Assembly (NCBI RefSeq): GCF_000147075.1
Contig: NC_014484.1
Coordinates: 248,001-312,000, forward strand
DNA: 64,000 bases
DNA from: Spirochaeta thermophila DSM 6192
GTDB lineage: Bacteria; Spirochaetota; Spirochaetia; Winmispirales; Winmispiraceae
Direction: 5' to 3'
Under the pieces are notes generated by a model, which saw nothing but the letters and a program-made list of their open reading frames with translations, ran no database searches and was not told the origin of the DNA. Shown piece by piece: positions 9,634 through 18,566 of this stretch. Position 1 is the stretch's first letter. Every line of letters starts with the position of its first letter. Position numbers and translations under genes: made by a program.

Positions 9634-9731
9634 ACATAATAGGGAGATCGATGATCCTGGAGGTTCGTGTCCGAAGGCTTGGTTTTCCCCTGGATGTTGA
9701 CGATACAGACATTAGCAAGGAGGAACGAGGT

Positions 9732-11357
9732 ATGTGGTGGAAACGTGTATTGGAGAGATCGTATCAGGGGGCCGACCTCATCGTGAAGCGGAAGGTCTCC
9801 TCCCTCCTCTTCCTCGATACGTTCCTTGGTATAGGGTTCGTGTGCCTCGCCCTGGTGCGCCTCTTCCAGGGGATGGTGCGGATGGGGGTGGGGGAGCTGG
9901 TCGTGGCGGGGGTGTTCCTCGTCTACGTGGCACTCCTGCTGCTGGGCCGTTTCAAGCTGGTGAGCACGGGGAACGTCTTCCTCATGTGGTTGGCTGCGCT
10001 CGTCTTCTTCTTCATGCGGGAGATCGTCTCCCCTCGGGACATCTACGTCCAGGCGACGTATCTCATTCCCACGCTCATCTCTCTTCCCCTGCTCGCCTAT
10101 GCCTCGTGGCAGGTGATCACCCTCATCGTCCTGAACGTGCTCACGCTCGTCTTCGCGTATGCGGTCCGGATCCGACCCGTGGCCCTCTCTGCCGGTGCGG
10201 GGGATGGCCTTTCTGAGGCGCTGGTGGCCCTCATCCTCATGATCTTCAGCGCTGCGTTCATCGTACACATCTTCAACCTCCAGTACCGTTCGTTCAGGGA
10301 ACTCCAGGAACAGGCGCAGGTTGCCGTGGCCCGGTACCGAGGCCTTCACGGCCTGGTGGAGGAGTCGGCCGTGGCCTTCAACCTCGGCGAGCACCTGAGC
10401 GAGCACGCCGCGAGGAACGCCCAACGGTCCTCCGAGATGAGGGAGGGGCTCGTTCGCATGGGTGAGCTCGTCCTTCAGCTCTCGGACTATGCGGCGAGCG
10501 CCGGAGAGGCGGAAGGGCGGGTGAAGGGGGCGAGGGGGCTCGTGAGGGAACGGATGGGGGCGGTGAAGGAGGCGGTGGCCCAGACCTCCTCTGCGGTGGA
10601 GGAGCTCCAGGCGCAGGTGCGGAACATGGCCTCCACTGCTTCTTCACGTCGGGAGGAGCTGGAGGCTCTTGCGGGCGAGGCGGCTGCAGTGCTCGGGAGG
10701 TTCGAGGGGGCGCGGGAGCTCTTCCACAGGATCGGTGCGCACTCCGGAGAGATCCTCCAGATCGTCCAGACCATCACGAAGATCGCCGGAAGCACCAACC
10801 TCCTTGCCCTCAATGCGGCCATAGAGGCGGCCCATGCCGGTGAGGCGGGTAAGGGGTTTGCCGTGGTGGCCGAGGAGATCCGTAAGCTCGCGGAGGAGAG
10901 TAACGCCCAGGCCCGGAGGATCGGCGAGACGCTTGGGGAGAACAACGCCCTGGTGCAGGAGGCCGTCCAGGCATTGGAGGAGTTCAGGGAGGTGTTCGCG
11001 GGGATGAAGGAGAGGATAGAGGAGACGAGGGATTCGCTCGTGGAGATACTCGGAGGCATGAGTGAGTCGGCGGCCGGGTATCGTCAGATAGAGGAGGCCG
11101 TGGCGAGCCTCTCCACGCTTTCCCAGGAGGTGGAGGAGGCGCTCGGGAGGATGGAGGGAGAACTGGATGCGAGCGGGGCTTCCATCAAGAGGATGCGGAA
11201 TCTGGTGGATGTGGTGCGCGAGGAGGTGGAACGCGTGGCGTCTCATGCGGATGCCGTCTTGGAGAGCACACGGGAGCTCTCCCGGAAGGGTGAGGAGAAC
11301 CTCGCGGCCTACAGGCGGGTGATGGAGGGGCTTAAGGAGCTCGACAGGATGGGATGA
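9732..11357 (+). CDS. methyl-accepting chemotaxis protein with polytopic membrane sensor
   Basis: A 541-residue chemoreceptor. Residues 1-210 hold about six transmembrane helices with only short loops, so it has no large periplasmic sensor and may sense membrane state or a small ligand. From about residue 215 a long coiled coil leads to the signalling hairpin tip [20 protein letters not shown], followed by [20 protein letters not shown], which binds CheA/CheW. No HAMP domain is evident. The reading frame is open upstream to 9630, but the ATG at 9732 has GGAGG ahead (GCAAGGAGGAACGAGGT) and is preferred. Single gene ended by a hairpin shared with the convergent aminotransferase. Confidence 0.9.
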   Translation: MWWKRVLERSYQGADLIVKRKVSSLLFLDTFLGIGFVCLALVRLFQGMVRMGVGELVVAGVFLVYVALLLLGRFKLVSTGNVFLMWLAALVFFFMREIVSPRDIYVQATYLIPTLISLPLLAYASWQVITLIVLNVLTLVFAYAVRIRPVALSAGAGDGLSEALVALILMIFSAAFIVHIFNLQYRSFRELQEQAQVAVARYRGLHGLVEESAVAFNLGEHLSEHAARNAQRSSEMREGLVRMGELVLQLSDYAASAGEAEGRVKGARGLVRERMGAVKEAVAQTSSAVEELQAQVRNMASTASSRREELEALAGEAAAVLGRFEGARELFHRIGAHSGEILQIVQTITKIAGSTNLLALNAAIEAAHAGEAGKGFAVVAEEIRKLAEESNAQARRIGETLGENNALVQEAVQALEEFREVFAGMKERIEETRDSLVEILGGMSESAAGYRQIEEAVASLSTLSQEVEEALGRMEGELDASGASIKRMRNLVDVVREEVERVASHADAVLESTRELSRKGEENLAAYRRVMEGLKELDRMG

Positions 11358-11359
11358 GA

Positions 11360-11385
11360 ACGGTCCGGAGACCTCTCCGGACCGT
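11360..11385. terminator. bidirectional hairpin after the chemoreceptor and aminotransferase genes
   Basis: Perfect 11-bp stem ACGGTCCGGAG / CTCCGGACCGT with a four-base loop between convergent stops at 11357 and 11399. No U-run. Confidence 0.65.
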
Positions 11386-11398
11386 GGTGGATCGCCTC

Positions 11399-12691
11399 TC
11401 ATGCGAGGTTGCGGGCGGTCTCGAAGATCTCCGAGAAGAGTTCCTCCAGGTGTTCCTCAGGGATACTCGCGAAGGTCACGCGGAGCACGTCCCTTCCCAG
11501 AGAGATGGTCCCGATGCCCTTCTCCAGGAGAGTCTGTCTGAGTGCCTCTGCATCGATCCCCCTGGTCTTGAAGCACATGAAGTAGCCCGAGTTGAAGGGT
11601 TGGGGGACGAGGGGGACGTCGTCGCCCATGCGCGAGAGGATCTGGCGGGTCTTCTGATAGCGGGCCTTGAGGAGGTCGGCCCACTTCGCGAGTTCTGAGG
11701 GGGTGTGGGCGCTCGTGAGGGCGCGCTTGAGGAGGCTCTGGGCGAGGCGGTTGGAGTTGGAGACGGTGGCGCGGAGGGATCCTGCGAGCTTCTGGTTGAG
11801 TGCGTCGAACTGGGCTGCGGTGAGGACCGGGGATCCGAAGGTGAGGAAGCCGATGCGGAAGCCCCACACGTAGAGCTCTTTGGTGGGGCCGTCCACCTTG
11901 ACGGCGAGGAGGTTGGGGTGCGCGGTGGCGAGGAGGTTGAAGAGGGAGTGGGGGTAGATCCCTTCCTCGTAGAAGAGGCCGAAGTAGGCGTCGTCGCAGA
12001 CCACAAGGAGGTCTTTCTCCTCGGCGCACCTGGCAAGGAGGCCGGCCATGGCCTGTGCCTCATCCACGGTGGGGGTGTAGCCGGTGGGGTTGTTGGGGAA
12101 GTTGAGGACGAGGACGGCCTTCTTCGCGGGGATCTCCCTGAGCGTGCGCTCCATGGCCTCCAGGTTGAGGGAGCCTTCCTCGGTGAAGAGGGGATAGGTG
12201 ACGAGCTGAGCCTCGCGCCGTCCTTCGAAGAGGAGGCGGTAGTTGCCCCAGAAGAAGTCGGAGACGAGGACGTGGTCGTGCGGGTTCACGAAGAGGTCGG
12301 CCACCTGGCTCAGGGCACCGGTGAGACCCGAGGTGACCATGGGGAGGGAGATGCGATCCAGTGGTACCTCAGGGTTTTTCCTGAGGATCTCCTGCTGCCA
12401 GAGCTTCCTGAGTTCCGGATCGCCGGGGGTGGGGGCGTAGGAGACGATCTCCGCAGGGGAGAGCTCGGGGACCCACCGGTGGATCTCTTCGAGGATGATG
12501 GGTCTTCCCTGCTCCACGTTCGCGATGCCCACGGTGGCGTCGAATCGGTGGGCCTTCTCCTTGGCCTCCATGCTCTGGGCTGCGACTCCTCTGGGGAAGA
12601 ACATGCGTTTCCCCACATCCGACAGGAGCCTGTAGGCGACGCTCCCTTCCAGGGTCTGGTTGAGAGACTGGGCGAGTGGGTTGAGTTTCAT
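11399..12691 (-). CDS. class I/II pyridoxal-phosphate aminotransferase
   Basis: A 430-residue fold-type I aminotransferase. Recognisable parts: VTSGLTGALSQVADLFV (cofactor phosphate cup), NFPNNPTGYTPTVDEA (substrate/PLP contacts), VVCDDAYFGLFYEEG (Asp and Tyr to the ring) and the Schiff-base lysine in DGPTKELYVWGFRIGFL. The last segment differs from the usual SFSK box, placing it in a spirochaete/anaerobe branch of aspartate/aromatic aminotransferases; substrate not assignable. No ribosome site at the ATG; the promoter predicts a leader of only two or three bases. Confidence 0.85.
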   Translation of the reverse strand: MKLNPLAQSLNQTLEGSVAYRLLSDVGKRMFFPRGVAAQSMEAKEKAHRFDATVGIANVEQGRPIILEEIHRWVPELSPAEIVSYAPTPGDPELRKLWQQEILRKNPEVPLDRISLPMVTSGLTGALSQVADLFVNPHDHVLVSDFFWGNYRLLFEGRREAQLVTYPLFTEEGSLNLEAMERTLREIPAKKAVLVLNFPNNPTGYTPTVDEAQAMAGLLARCAEEKDLLVVCDDAYFGLFYEEGIYPHSLFNLLATAHPNLLAVKVDGPTKELYVWGFRIGFLTFGSPVLTAAQFDALNQKLAGSLRATVSNSNRLAQSLLKRALTSAHTPSELAKWADLLKARYQKTRQILSRMGDDVPLVPQPFNSGYFMCFKTRGIDAEALRQTLLEKGIGTISLGRDVLRVTFASIPEEHLEELFSEIFETARNLA

Positions 12692-12700
12692 GGCAAGCCT

Positions 12701-12743
12701 ATGATGGCGGAACGGGAGAGGTTTGTCAATGCATATTAATGCA
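12701..12743 (-). promoter_or_regulatory. promoter and adjacent palindrome of the aminotransferase gene
   Basis: Minus strand TTGACA (12724-12729), 17-base spacer, CATCAT (12701-12706), start predicted near 12694. Directly upstream of the -35 box is the palindrome TGCAT-ATTA-ATGCA (12730-12743), a possible operator in an otherwise GC-rich region. Confidence 0.45.
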
Positions 12744-12784
12744 AAAATAGGGACGTTTCTGTATATTTATGCTTTCATCCAGGT

Positions 12785-13735
12785 TCATGAGAGACGGTGG
12801 AGGGCCCACCGGGCCGCGTCCCTGAGGACGGGGTCTGGGTGGGTGAGGTAGGGTTCCACGTAGTGGAAGAGGGGGCGGGCTCCGGTGGCGGCTGCGGCGA
12901 GGAGGGCGTTGCGCTGGAGGGTGAGGGGGGAGAGCCAGCCGAGCTGGAGAGCGGAGCTCCGGAGGAGGGCCTTGAGGAGGGAGGCGGGGGTGCCGAGGAG
13001 GAGGGTGAGGGGGAGGGTGGGGCCTATCCGGCCGCGGAGGACGGGCCTGCGTCCGGGGGCGGGGCGTCTATTGTAGGGGCAGGCGGCTTGGCAGTGGGGG
13101 CAGCCGTAGAGGGTGGGGCCCCAGGCGGCCTTGACGGGGTCGGGGACGATCCCGTGGGTGCCCGCCCAGTACTGGATGCACCGGTCCTTCCTGAGGGTGC
13201 CGTCGCCGGGGAGGGCGTGGGTGGGGCAGGCGGTGAGGCAGGCGGTGCAGGGGCCGCAGGGGGAGAGGGGTGGCGGGGGGGGTGGGGGTGGGGGGATGTC
13301 GAGGGGGAAGGGGAGGAGGATGCCGCCGAGTGCGATGTAGGAGCCGTAGACCGGGTGGATGATGAGCCCGTTCCTCCCGGGGACCCCGAGTCCCGCACGG
13401 TGGGCCATGGCCCGTTCGGGGAGGGGTGAGTTGGAGAAGACGCGGAAGGCGGACTTCGGGTGGCCGGTGCGCTGCCCGATGAGTGAGACGAGCCTTCTTA
13501 GGGTGTGGGAGAGTTCCCGGTAGTGGTTCGCGCAGGCGAAGGGGGCGATGCGGGCGGAGGGGAGGGGGGAGGGGCGGGGGGTGGGGACGGTGTAGGGGAG
13601 GTGGGTGATGAGGAAGGAGGGGTGGCGGTGCGGGTCGAGGCCGGGGATGCCTTCGGAAGAGGCCGGGTAGACCTCCGTGAGACCCGTCTCCCGGGAGAGG
13701 TCGAGAATCGCTTCGAAGGTGAGGCCCTTGCTCAT
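12785..13735 (-). CDS. QueG-like epoxyqueuosine reductase / 4Fe-4S protein
   Basis: About 316 residues. The ferredoxin part has CGPCTACLTACPTHAL and, further on, YGCPHCQAACPYNR, the eight-cysteine pattern of two [4Fe-4S] clusters found in QueG. The N-terminal half corresponds to the cobalamin-binding reductase domain, and the C-terminus (HYVEPYLTHPDPVLRDAARWAL) to the short HEAT-like repeat. QueG performs the last step of queuosine synthesis in tRNA and needs B12, in line with other B12 enzymes here. At 316 residues it is shorter than most QueG proteins (about 350-380) and is glycine/proline-rich in the middle, so some doubt remains. The ATG at 13735 lacks a ribosome site. Confidence 0.75.
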   Translation of the reverse strand: MSKGLTFEAILDLSRETGLTEVYPASSEGIPGLDPHRHPSFLITHLPYTVPTPRPSPLPSARIAPFACANHYRELSHTLRRLVSLIGQRTGHPKSAFRVFSNSPLPERAMAHRAGLGVPGRNGLIIHPVYGSYIALGGILLPFPLDIPPPPPPPPPLSPCGPCTACLTACPTHALPGDGTLRKDRCIQYWAGTHGIVPDPVKAAWGPTLYGCPHCQAACPYNRRPAPGRRPVLRGRIGPTLPLTLLLGTPASLLKALLRSSALQLGWLSPLTLQRNALLAAAATGARPLFHYVEPYLTHPDPVLRDAARWALHRLS

Positions 13736-13741
13736 ATTTCG

Positions 13742-13771
13742 TTGACAGTTCAGTATATTTTCACCTAGTAT
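13742..13771 (+). promoter_or_regulatory. promoter of the 13779 gene, apparently leaderless; shared divergent region
   Basis: TTGACA (13742-13747), 18-base spacer, TAGTAT (13766-13771); the ATG at 13779 sits eight bases after the -10 box and has no Shine-Dalgarno. On the opposite strand TATACT (13752-13757) could serve the QueG-like gene, giving a leader of about nine bases, also without a ribosome site. Both genes share this 43-base gap. Confidence 0.5.
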
Positions 13772-13778
13772 GTAAAGT

Positions 13779-15353
13779 ATGAGTGACGGTATTCCGGGAA
13801 CCGCTCCGGTGCGGAAAGGGTTTCTGGGGAGGATACTCGACATCATCCTGGGGGCGAACGATCCCGCTCGTCAGAAGAGGCGCGCCCTCAGACAGATCGC
13901 GAAGGAGATACGCAGGAGCAAGTATCGCTTCTACAACCCCCGGTCGGATGAAGCCCTCCCACAGCTCGCCCAGTTCTTCTTCCAGATATACCAGGTGATC
14001 GGTCCAGCGCAGACACTCCTCCAGCACGCCGATTCTTCGAAGGCGCTGAGGCGTCTCGTGGTGGAGTCCTTCCTCCCCGAGGAGAAGCGAGGTATCCTCG
14101 CCCGGCTCGATCCAGGGGCGCTCCGCGTGAGGGTGAAGGAGGTGTCGCTCGAACAGCTCACCGAGGAGGTGAAGGGCGACCTCGTCGAGCTCTACGATCT
14201 GTGCAGCCGCGACAGAGCCGAGCGGATGAACAGGGTCTACGAGACCATCCTCTACCTCGTGGGATTCGTGAAGTTCGATTTCTACTTCCTCCTCAAGAAG
14301 TTCGACGCTTCCTTCCCCGAGCAGGACCCCTCGTATACCCCCAGGTTCGAACCCATCTCGGCCGAGTACGTGGTGGACGATCTCAAGGACTTCCTGGATG
14401 TGATAGGGCCCCTCGATCCAGCCCTTCCGTGGCAGGAGGTCTTTCCCGTCCTCAGGCTCTACAAGGGCGTGGAGGTGGTCGATCCGAGGCTCTGGCAGCG
14501 GATGTTCAACGCCCTCATGGCGGTGAAGCGGAGCGATATCCTGGTGAAGATCGTGCAGCATGTGGAGAAGAATCCTGCCTTTCAGCCGGAGGTGAGGGGC
14601 TCACGCCAGGATATCGTCGAGGGGGTGCTCGAAGAGCTCAGACGGGATGCGGAGGCCGTGATACGAGGACTCAGGGAAGAGAAGCGGAAGGTGAAGCTCG
14701 GCCAGCTCCTCAGGATGGTCTTCGGGACCGATGCCGTGGCGAGGTCCCGGTACTACACGGAGGCCACGGCTTCGGCCTTCGCCCGTCACGATGTGGGGAC
14801 CTTCCTCTACGTGGAGCCGTTCAACTACCTCAAGGCCTTTCTCCTGGACTTCTACAAGCGCGACGTGAGGATGCTCGCCGAGCTTTTCATCGTGCGCGGG
14901 AAGTGGACCGCTCCCCAGGTCTCCCAGGAGCTCTCGGACGCCTACTACCGGGTGATGGACATCGCCCAGGAGGTGGTGGAGCTCGACGAGTCCCTGAGCG
15001 ATGAGGGGGAGCGGGGACAGAAGATCCGTCAGTACCTCCACCGGAGCGGGAGCGGAAAGGAACCGGCGGTGAAGCGCGTCCTCAAGCAGTACATAGACGA
15101 CGTGAACGAGGCCGTCCGGCGGATGGTGATGGAGACCGCCCAGAACCTCATCTCGATAGGCAAGATCTTCAAGAGTCTCATAGAGGACTCCCAGGGGTCG
15201 AAACGGGAGGTCATCCTCAACTGGCGCGAGGTGGAGAACGCCTATGAGGGGGAAGACCTCCAGAGGGATATGGTCGAAACGTACAAGAAGATCTACTACT
15301 TCATCCAGATCCTCCAGCTGTTCTTCACCAGGAAGCGGCAACCCGAGGAGTGA
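13779..15353 (+). CDS. large spirochaetal protein of unknown function (DUF5312-like)
   Basis: A 524-residue soluble protein, mostly helical and charged, without signal peptide or membrane segments. Notable conserved-looking stretches are RRALRQIAKEIRRSKYRFYNPRSDE near the N-terminus, EPISAEYVVDDLKDFLDVIGPLDP in the middle and YFIQILQLFFTRKRQP at the end. It resembles spirochaete-restricted proteins grouped, as far as I recall, as DUF5312; no function is known. It is transcribed alone, divergently from the QueG-like gene, from a promoter that places the RNA start at the ATG, and ends at a strong hairpin. Confidence 0.6.
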   Translation: MSDGIPGTAPVRKGFLGRILDIILGANDPARQKRRALRQIAKEIRRSKYRFYNPRSDEALPQLAQFFFQIYQVIGPAQTLLQHADSSKALRRLVVESFLPEEKRGILARLDPGALRVRVKEVSLEQLTEEVKGDLVELYDLCSRDRAERMNRVYETILYLVGFVKFDFYFLLKKFDASFPEQDPSYTPRFEPISAEYVVDDLKDFLDVIGPLDPALPWQEVFPVLRLYKGVEVVDPRLWQRMFNALMAVKRSDILVKIVQHVEKNPAFQPEVRGSRQDIVEGVLEELRRDAEAVIRGLREEKRKVKLGQLLRMVFGTDAVARSRYYTEATASAFARHDVGTFLYVEPFNYLKAFLLDFYKRDVRMLAELFIVRGKWTAPQVSQELSDAYYRVMDIAQEVVELDESLSDEGERGQKIRQYLHRSGSGKEPAVKRVLKQYIDDVNEAVRRMVMETAQNLISIGKIFKSLIEDSQGSKREVILNWREVENAYEGEDLQRDMVETYKKIYYFIQILQLFFTRKRQPEE

Positions 15354-15360
15354 GTGAAAA

Positions 15361-15384
15361 GGGGAAGGGGGTTTCCCCTTCCCC
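15361..15384. terminator. bidirectional hairpin
   Basis: 10-bp stem GGGGAAGGGG / CCCCTTCCCC with GTTT loop between convergent stops at 15353 and 15392. An AAAA run just left gives a short U-tract for leftward transcripts. Confidence 0.7.
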
Positions 15385-15391
15385 GTGTGGT

Positions 15392-16558
15392 TCAGAAGGT
15401 GTAGCGAACCCCTCCTGCGAGGGCGATGCCTCCGGGGTGCGAGGGGCTGTAGAGGTCGGTTTCCTCCCCCACCTGGAGGGAGAAGAAGGAGTAGAGGTGG
15501 AGGCCCTGGTCGAGGTTCCAGTCGAGACCGGCGATTCCCACGCCGCTCAGATCGATGGGAGAGAGGAGCCCCCGGAAGAGGAGGGTCAGCCGGTCCGAGG
15601 GGGCCAGGCTGAGCTCGTGGTAGAGGTGGATGCCGTAGTCCGAGAGGTCTCCTGCCGTTCCCTCCTCCCACGATGCGTCGGGGATGACGAGGGCCTCGAT
15701 CCTGAGGCTGAGCCCCTCACCCACCTCTATGGGGTTGAGCCAGAAGGCGCCGGTGGAGATGATGAGGCCCTCTTTAAGGGAGGAGAGGATGTCGTCCGTC
15801 TCGCCCGGGAGGGAGGAAGAGACGGAGAGGTAGAGGTCGGCCCCCAGGTTGCCCTGGAGGGTAAGGGCCCCTACGTGCCGGGCCTCTCTTCCGTCATGGA
15901 GGTAGGCGGCCTCGAGGAGAAGGGGGCCGGCCTTGGTGTGGAGCCGTGCGCCGAGCGATGTCTCCTCCGGTGTGGGGAAGAGGGGGGCCTCCGAGGCAGG
16001 GGCGAGGGCCACGAGGGCCACCGGTTCGAGGAAGGCGTAGGTGCCGAGCGGGAGGTAGAGGGAGGCGTACCACGCGGTGTCCTCCCTCACCGGGCCTTCC
16101 ACCGCGAGCAGACTCGCCCCTTGCGTGGCCGTGGGGTTGAAGGCGATGTTTCCCGCGTTGAAGAGCGAGCCGACCCCCCAGGTGAGGGCGTTCTTTCCCA
16201 TGGAGAGACGCACGGCGTACCGCTCGGCGAGGGGGATGCGGACCTTCACGTAGGCGTAGTGGATGCCGAAGGTGGCGGTCTCCCTTCCCGTGAGGCTCGA
16301 CGTGCCTTCGTCGGTGCCCACCTCCTGGCCGAGTGAGGCGGTGAGGGAGAGACGGGCCCGCACGTTCCTGTTCCCCCTGCTCTGGAGGTCGAGTTCACCG
16401 CTCCCCGTCGAGAAGAGCGACCACGTCTCCTCGTCGATACGCATACCGAAGAGGGCGGTATCCATGATCACCCTGATCTGTTGCTCCGACCACAGGGGGA
16501 TGACCCCGAGGAGCAGGACCGTCGAGAGGATGATCCACTTCGAGCGGTGGGTTACCAT
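15392..16558 (-). CDS. predicted outer-membrane beta-barrel protein
   Basis: About 388 residues with a cleavable signal peptide (MVTHRSKWIILSTVLLLGVIPLWS). The mature sequence alternates short amphipathic strands and turns, with many aromatic strand ends and a final strand GGIALAGGVRYTF ending in Phe, the usual sign of a barrel inserted by BamA. It is the last gene of the TetR-ABC-LolA-like operon: its ATG overlaps the stop of the LolA-like gene by seven bases with GGAGGAG in front. It may be the cargo or the outer-membrane partner of that transport system. Confidence 0.7.
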   Translation of the reverse strand: MVTHRSKWIILSTVLLLGVIPLWSEQQIRVIMDTALFGMRIDEETWSLFSTGSGELDLQSRGNRNVRARLSLTASLGQEVGTDEGTSSLTGRETATFGIHYAYVKVRIPLAERYAVRLSMGKNALTWGVGSLFNAGNIAFNPTATQGASLLAVEGPVREDTAWYASLYLPLGTYAFLEPVALVALAPASEAPLFPTPEETSLGARLHTKAGPLLLEAAYLHDGREARHVGALTLQGNLGADLYLSVSSSLPGETDDILSSLKEGLIISTGAFWLNPIEVGEGLSLRIEALVIPDASWEEGTAGDLSDYGIHLYHELSLAPSDRLTLLFRGLLSPIDLSGVGIAGLDWNLDQGLHLYSFFSLQVGEETDLYSPSHPGGIALAGGVRYTF

Positions 16559-17292
16559 GTGAGCTCCTCCAGCGAGAAGATGCGTTCGTCGAGGGGGATG
16601 TCCACTTCGATCCCGGAGATGAGGAACTCGGTGGAGGAGTTGCGCTTCAGCATGTCCCTGAAGACGTAGTGGACCGGTATGGAGTGGCCCTTTATCTCCT
16701 CGATCTCCTTCACCTCGACCTCCTTGAGCACCTTGCCCGAGAGGGCGAAGTACTGGGCCTTCCATCCCACGAACAGCTCTTTGTCCACCCAGAGCTTCTG
16801 TCTGGGATAGGCCACGTCCTTCACCTTGGCCTCGAGCACCAGCACGTAGCAGGGACGACCGTTGGCCGTCTCCTCGCCTTCGAGTCTCACGCGGTACTTG
16901 TCCTTGAGCTCCTTGCCGCCGGTGAGGTCCTCGTACGAGAGGTCGGAGCCTGCGACCGATTCCCTCAAGGCCGCCCCTTGGAGGCGGATGAGCTCCTCGG
17001 CGTCGGGGTAGTAGAGGTAGATCTCGTCCTCGGTGCGGAGGATCTTCTGTCCTGCCTCGTCTATGCTCGTGAACTCGATGAGGGACTGTTCCTCGCCTTT
17101 TGCGTAGAATCTGAAGGTCTTGGTGCGGGTGCCGAACCTGTCGGTGATCACCATCTTGCCCTCTCCCCGGAAGGTGGAGAAGGTCTGATTCTCCTCCACC
17201 AGGTCGAGGATCTCCTCGGGCGTGAGGGCGGAGAGGAGCCCTCCTGCGAGGAGGAATACGAGCAGTGTCGATGCGATGCGTCGTGTGTTCAT
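16552..17292 (-). CDS. outer-membrane lipoprotein-sorting (LolA-like, COG2834) protein
   Basis: A 246-residue periplasmic protein with signal peptide (MNTRRIASTLLVFLLAGGLLSA). The mature part follows the LolA/LppX-type incomplete barrel: EGKMVITDRFGTRTKTFRFYAKGEEQSLI, then EIYLYYPDAEELIRLQG, RPCYVLVLEAKVKDVAYPRQKLWVDKE and a C-terminal EVDIPLDERIFSLEEL. Such proteins carry lipid or lipidated cargo across the periplasm. It sits between two FtsX-like permeases and an outer-membrane protein, as expected for a Lol-like export route. Confidence 0.8.
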   Translation of the reverse strand: MNTRRIASTLLVFLLAGGLLSALTPEEILDLVEENQTFSTFRGEGKMVITDRFGTRTKTFRFYAKGEEQSLIEFTSIDEAGQKILRTEDEIYLYYPDAEELIRLQGAALRESVAGSDLSYEDLTGGKELKDKYRVRLEGEETANGRPCYVLVLEAKVKDVAYPRQKLWVDKELFVGWKAQYFALSGKVLKEVEVKEIEEIKGHSIPVHYVFRDMLKRNSSTEFLISGIEVDIPLDERIFSLEELTW

Positions 17293-17302
17293 GACACGCC
17301 TC

Positions 17303-18556
17303 CTATATGGTCCTGAGTGCCTGTATGGGATTGAGCTTCGCCGCCCTCCGTGAGGGGATGAAGGATGTGACGGCCCCCACCACCACGGAGAAGAGGAAGA
17401 CGAAGAGGTAGGTGCGCCACGTGGGGGTGCAGTAGTAGATGCTGGAGACCGGCCACTGGATGTCCTGGGTGGCGGCGGTGTAGTCGATGCCGTAGATGCC
17501 CAAGGGGTAGGCGAAGAGTGCGCCGAGGCCCACCCCCACCGCGGCCCCGATGAGTGCGAGGTAGAGGGCCTCGAGGAAGAAGAGCCGCACGAGCTGGCCC
17601 CCCTCCATGCCCATGGCGCTCATGGTCCCTATCTCCCTCATGCGCTCGTAGATGACCATCATGGTGGTGTTGATGATGACCGTGCTGCCCAGGAGGAGGA
17701 AGAGGAGCCCTATCACGTTGTAGGTGATCTCGGTGATCCGGATGACGGAGTAGAGGGTGGGAAGCTCCTGCCAGGGCCTGGCCTCGACGTCTCCGTAGCT
17801 CCCCGTGGCGAGGAGCGACTGGATGTGCGGCAGCACGTCTCGTTCCTTCACCCCCTCCTCGAGGAGCACCACCACCTCGCTCGCGGCATCGAATGTGCTC
17901 CCGTCCTGGGATCGCATCCTGAGGAGCCGTTGTCCGGTGTCGAGGGGGATGAAGAAGGCCCGGTCGAGTGAGCTGAAGGGAAAGCGGACCAGTCCGGTGA
18001 TCGTGAAGGTCATGGCGTTGGTGCCGTAGGTGGCGGTCCGGGCCATGAGGGTGAGGGTGTCCCCCACCTGTTTGCCGAGTTCCTCTGCGAGGGAGGGGGT
18101 GAGGAGGATCTCCCTCGACCCTGCCTTCGGGAACTCGCCAGTGAGGAGGTACTCGTCGAGGTTCGCCACCTTTCGCTCCTGTTCCATATCCATGGCCCTG
18201 CCGTAGACGCCGAGGAAGGTGCCCTCCTCTTCCAGGACCATGGCCGGGAAGCCTATGCGGGCTGCGGCCGCCCTCACGCCGGGGATCTGTTCGATCTTTT
18301 CCACCAGGTCGAGGGCGTGCTCCACCTTGAGGTGGAGGGGGGAGAGGTGCTCGTAGGTGTCGAACTCTCTGTCCCGGATGCGGATCTGGCCGGTGTAGAA
18401 CCTGAAGAGGTTGGTCCTGAAGTCGTCCTTCATCCAGTCTATGAGGCCGAAGAGGAGCACCAGGCTCATGGCCGCGATGGCCAGGGCGAGCACCGAGAGG
18501 AGGCTCCTCCTCCTGTTCCTGAAGATGTTGCGCCAGGCGATCTGTGAGAGTTTCAT
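17303..18556 (-). CDS. FtsX/MacB-like ABC permease (second of pair)
   Basis: About 417 residues: an N-terminal membrane helix after LSQIAWRNIFRNRRRSLLSV, a large periplasmic domain of MacB-PCD type (about residues 45-260) and three C-terminal helices in the FtsX pattern, ending SRRAAKLNPIQALRTI, which is diagnostic for LolC/LolE/MacB permeases. Two ATGs lie in tandem; AAGGAGG spacing favours 18556. It starts ten bases after the first permease stop. Works with the ATPase at 19829 to extract substrate from the inner membrane and hand it to the LolA-like protein; substrate unknown. Confidence 0.88.
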   Translation of the reverse strand: MKLSQIAWRNIFRNRRRSLLSVLALAIAAMSLVLLFGLIDWMKDDFRTNLFRFYTGQIRIRDREFDTYEHLSPLHLKVEHALDLVEKIEQIPGVRAAAARIGFPAMVLEEEGTFLGVYGRAMDMEQERKVANLDEYLLTGEFPKAGSREILLTPSLAEELGKQVGDTLTLMARTATYGTNAMTFTITGLVRFPFSSLDRAFFIPLDTGQRLLRMRSQDGSTFDAASEVVVLLEEGVKERDVLPHIQSLLATGSYGDVEARPWQELPTLYSVIRITEITYNVIGLLFLLLGSTVIINTTMMVIYERMREIGTMSAMGMEGGQLVRLFFLEALYLALIGAAVGVGLGALFAYPLGIYGIDYTAATQDIQWPVSSIYYCTPTWRTYLFVFLFSVVVGAVTSFIPSRRAAKLNPIQALRTI

Positions 18557-18566
18557 CATCTCCTCC

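Noticed and set aside
9630-9731. N-terminal extension of the first chemoreceptor from 9630
   Set aside because: The extension has no helix or signal features, while ATG 9732 has an excellent ribosome site and is followed by the first membrane segments.
13124-13440. Separate gene in the very G-rich plus strand opposite the QueG-like gene
   Set aside because: The plus-strand frames are low-complexity Gly-rich; the minus frame has eight cysteines in ferredoxin spacing.
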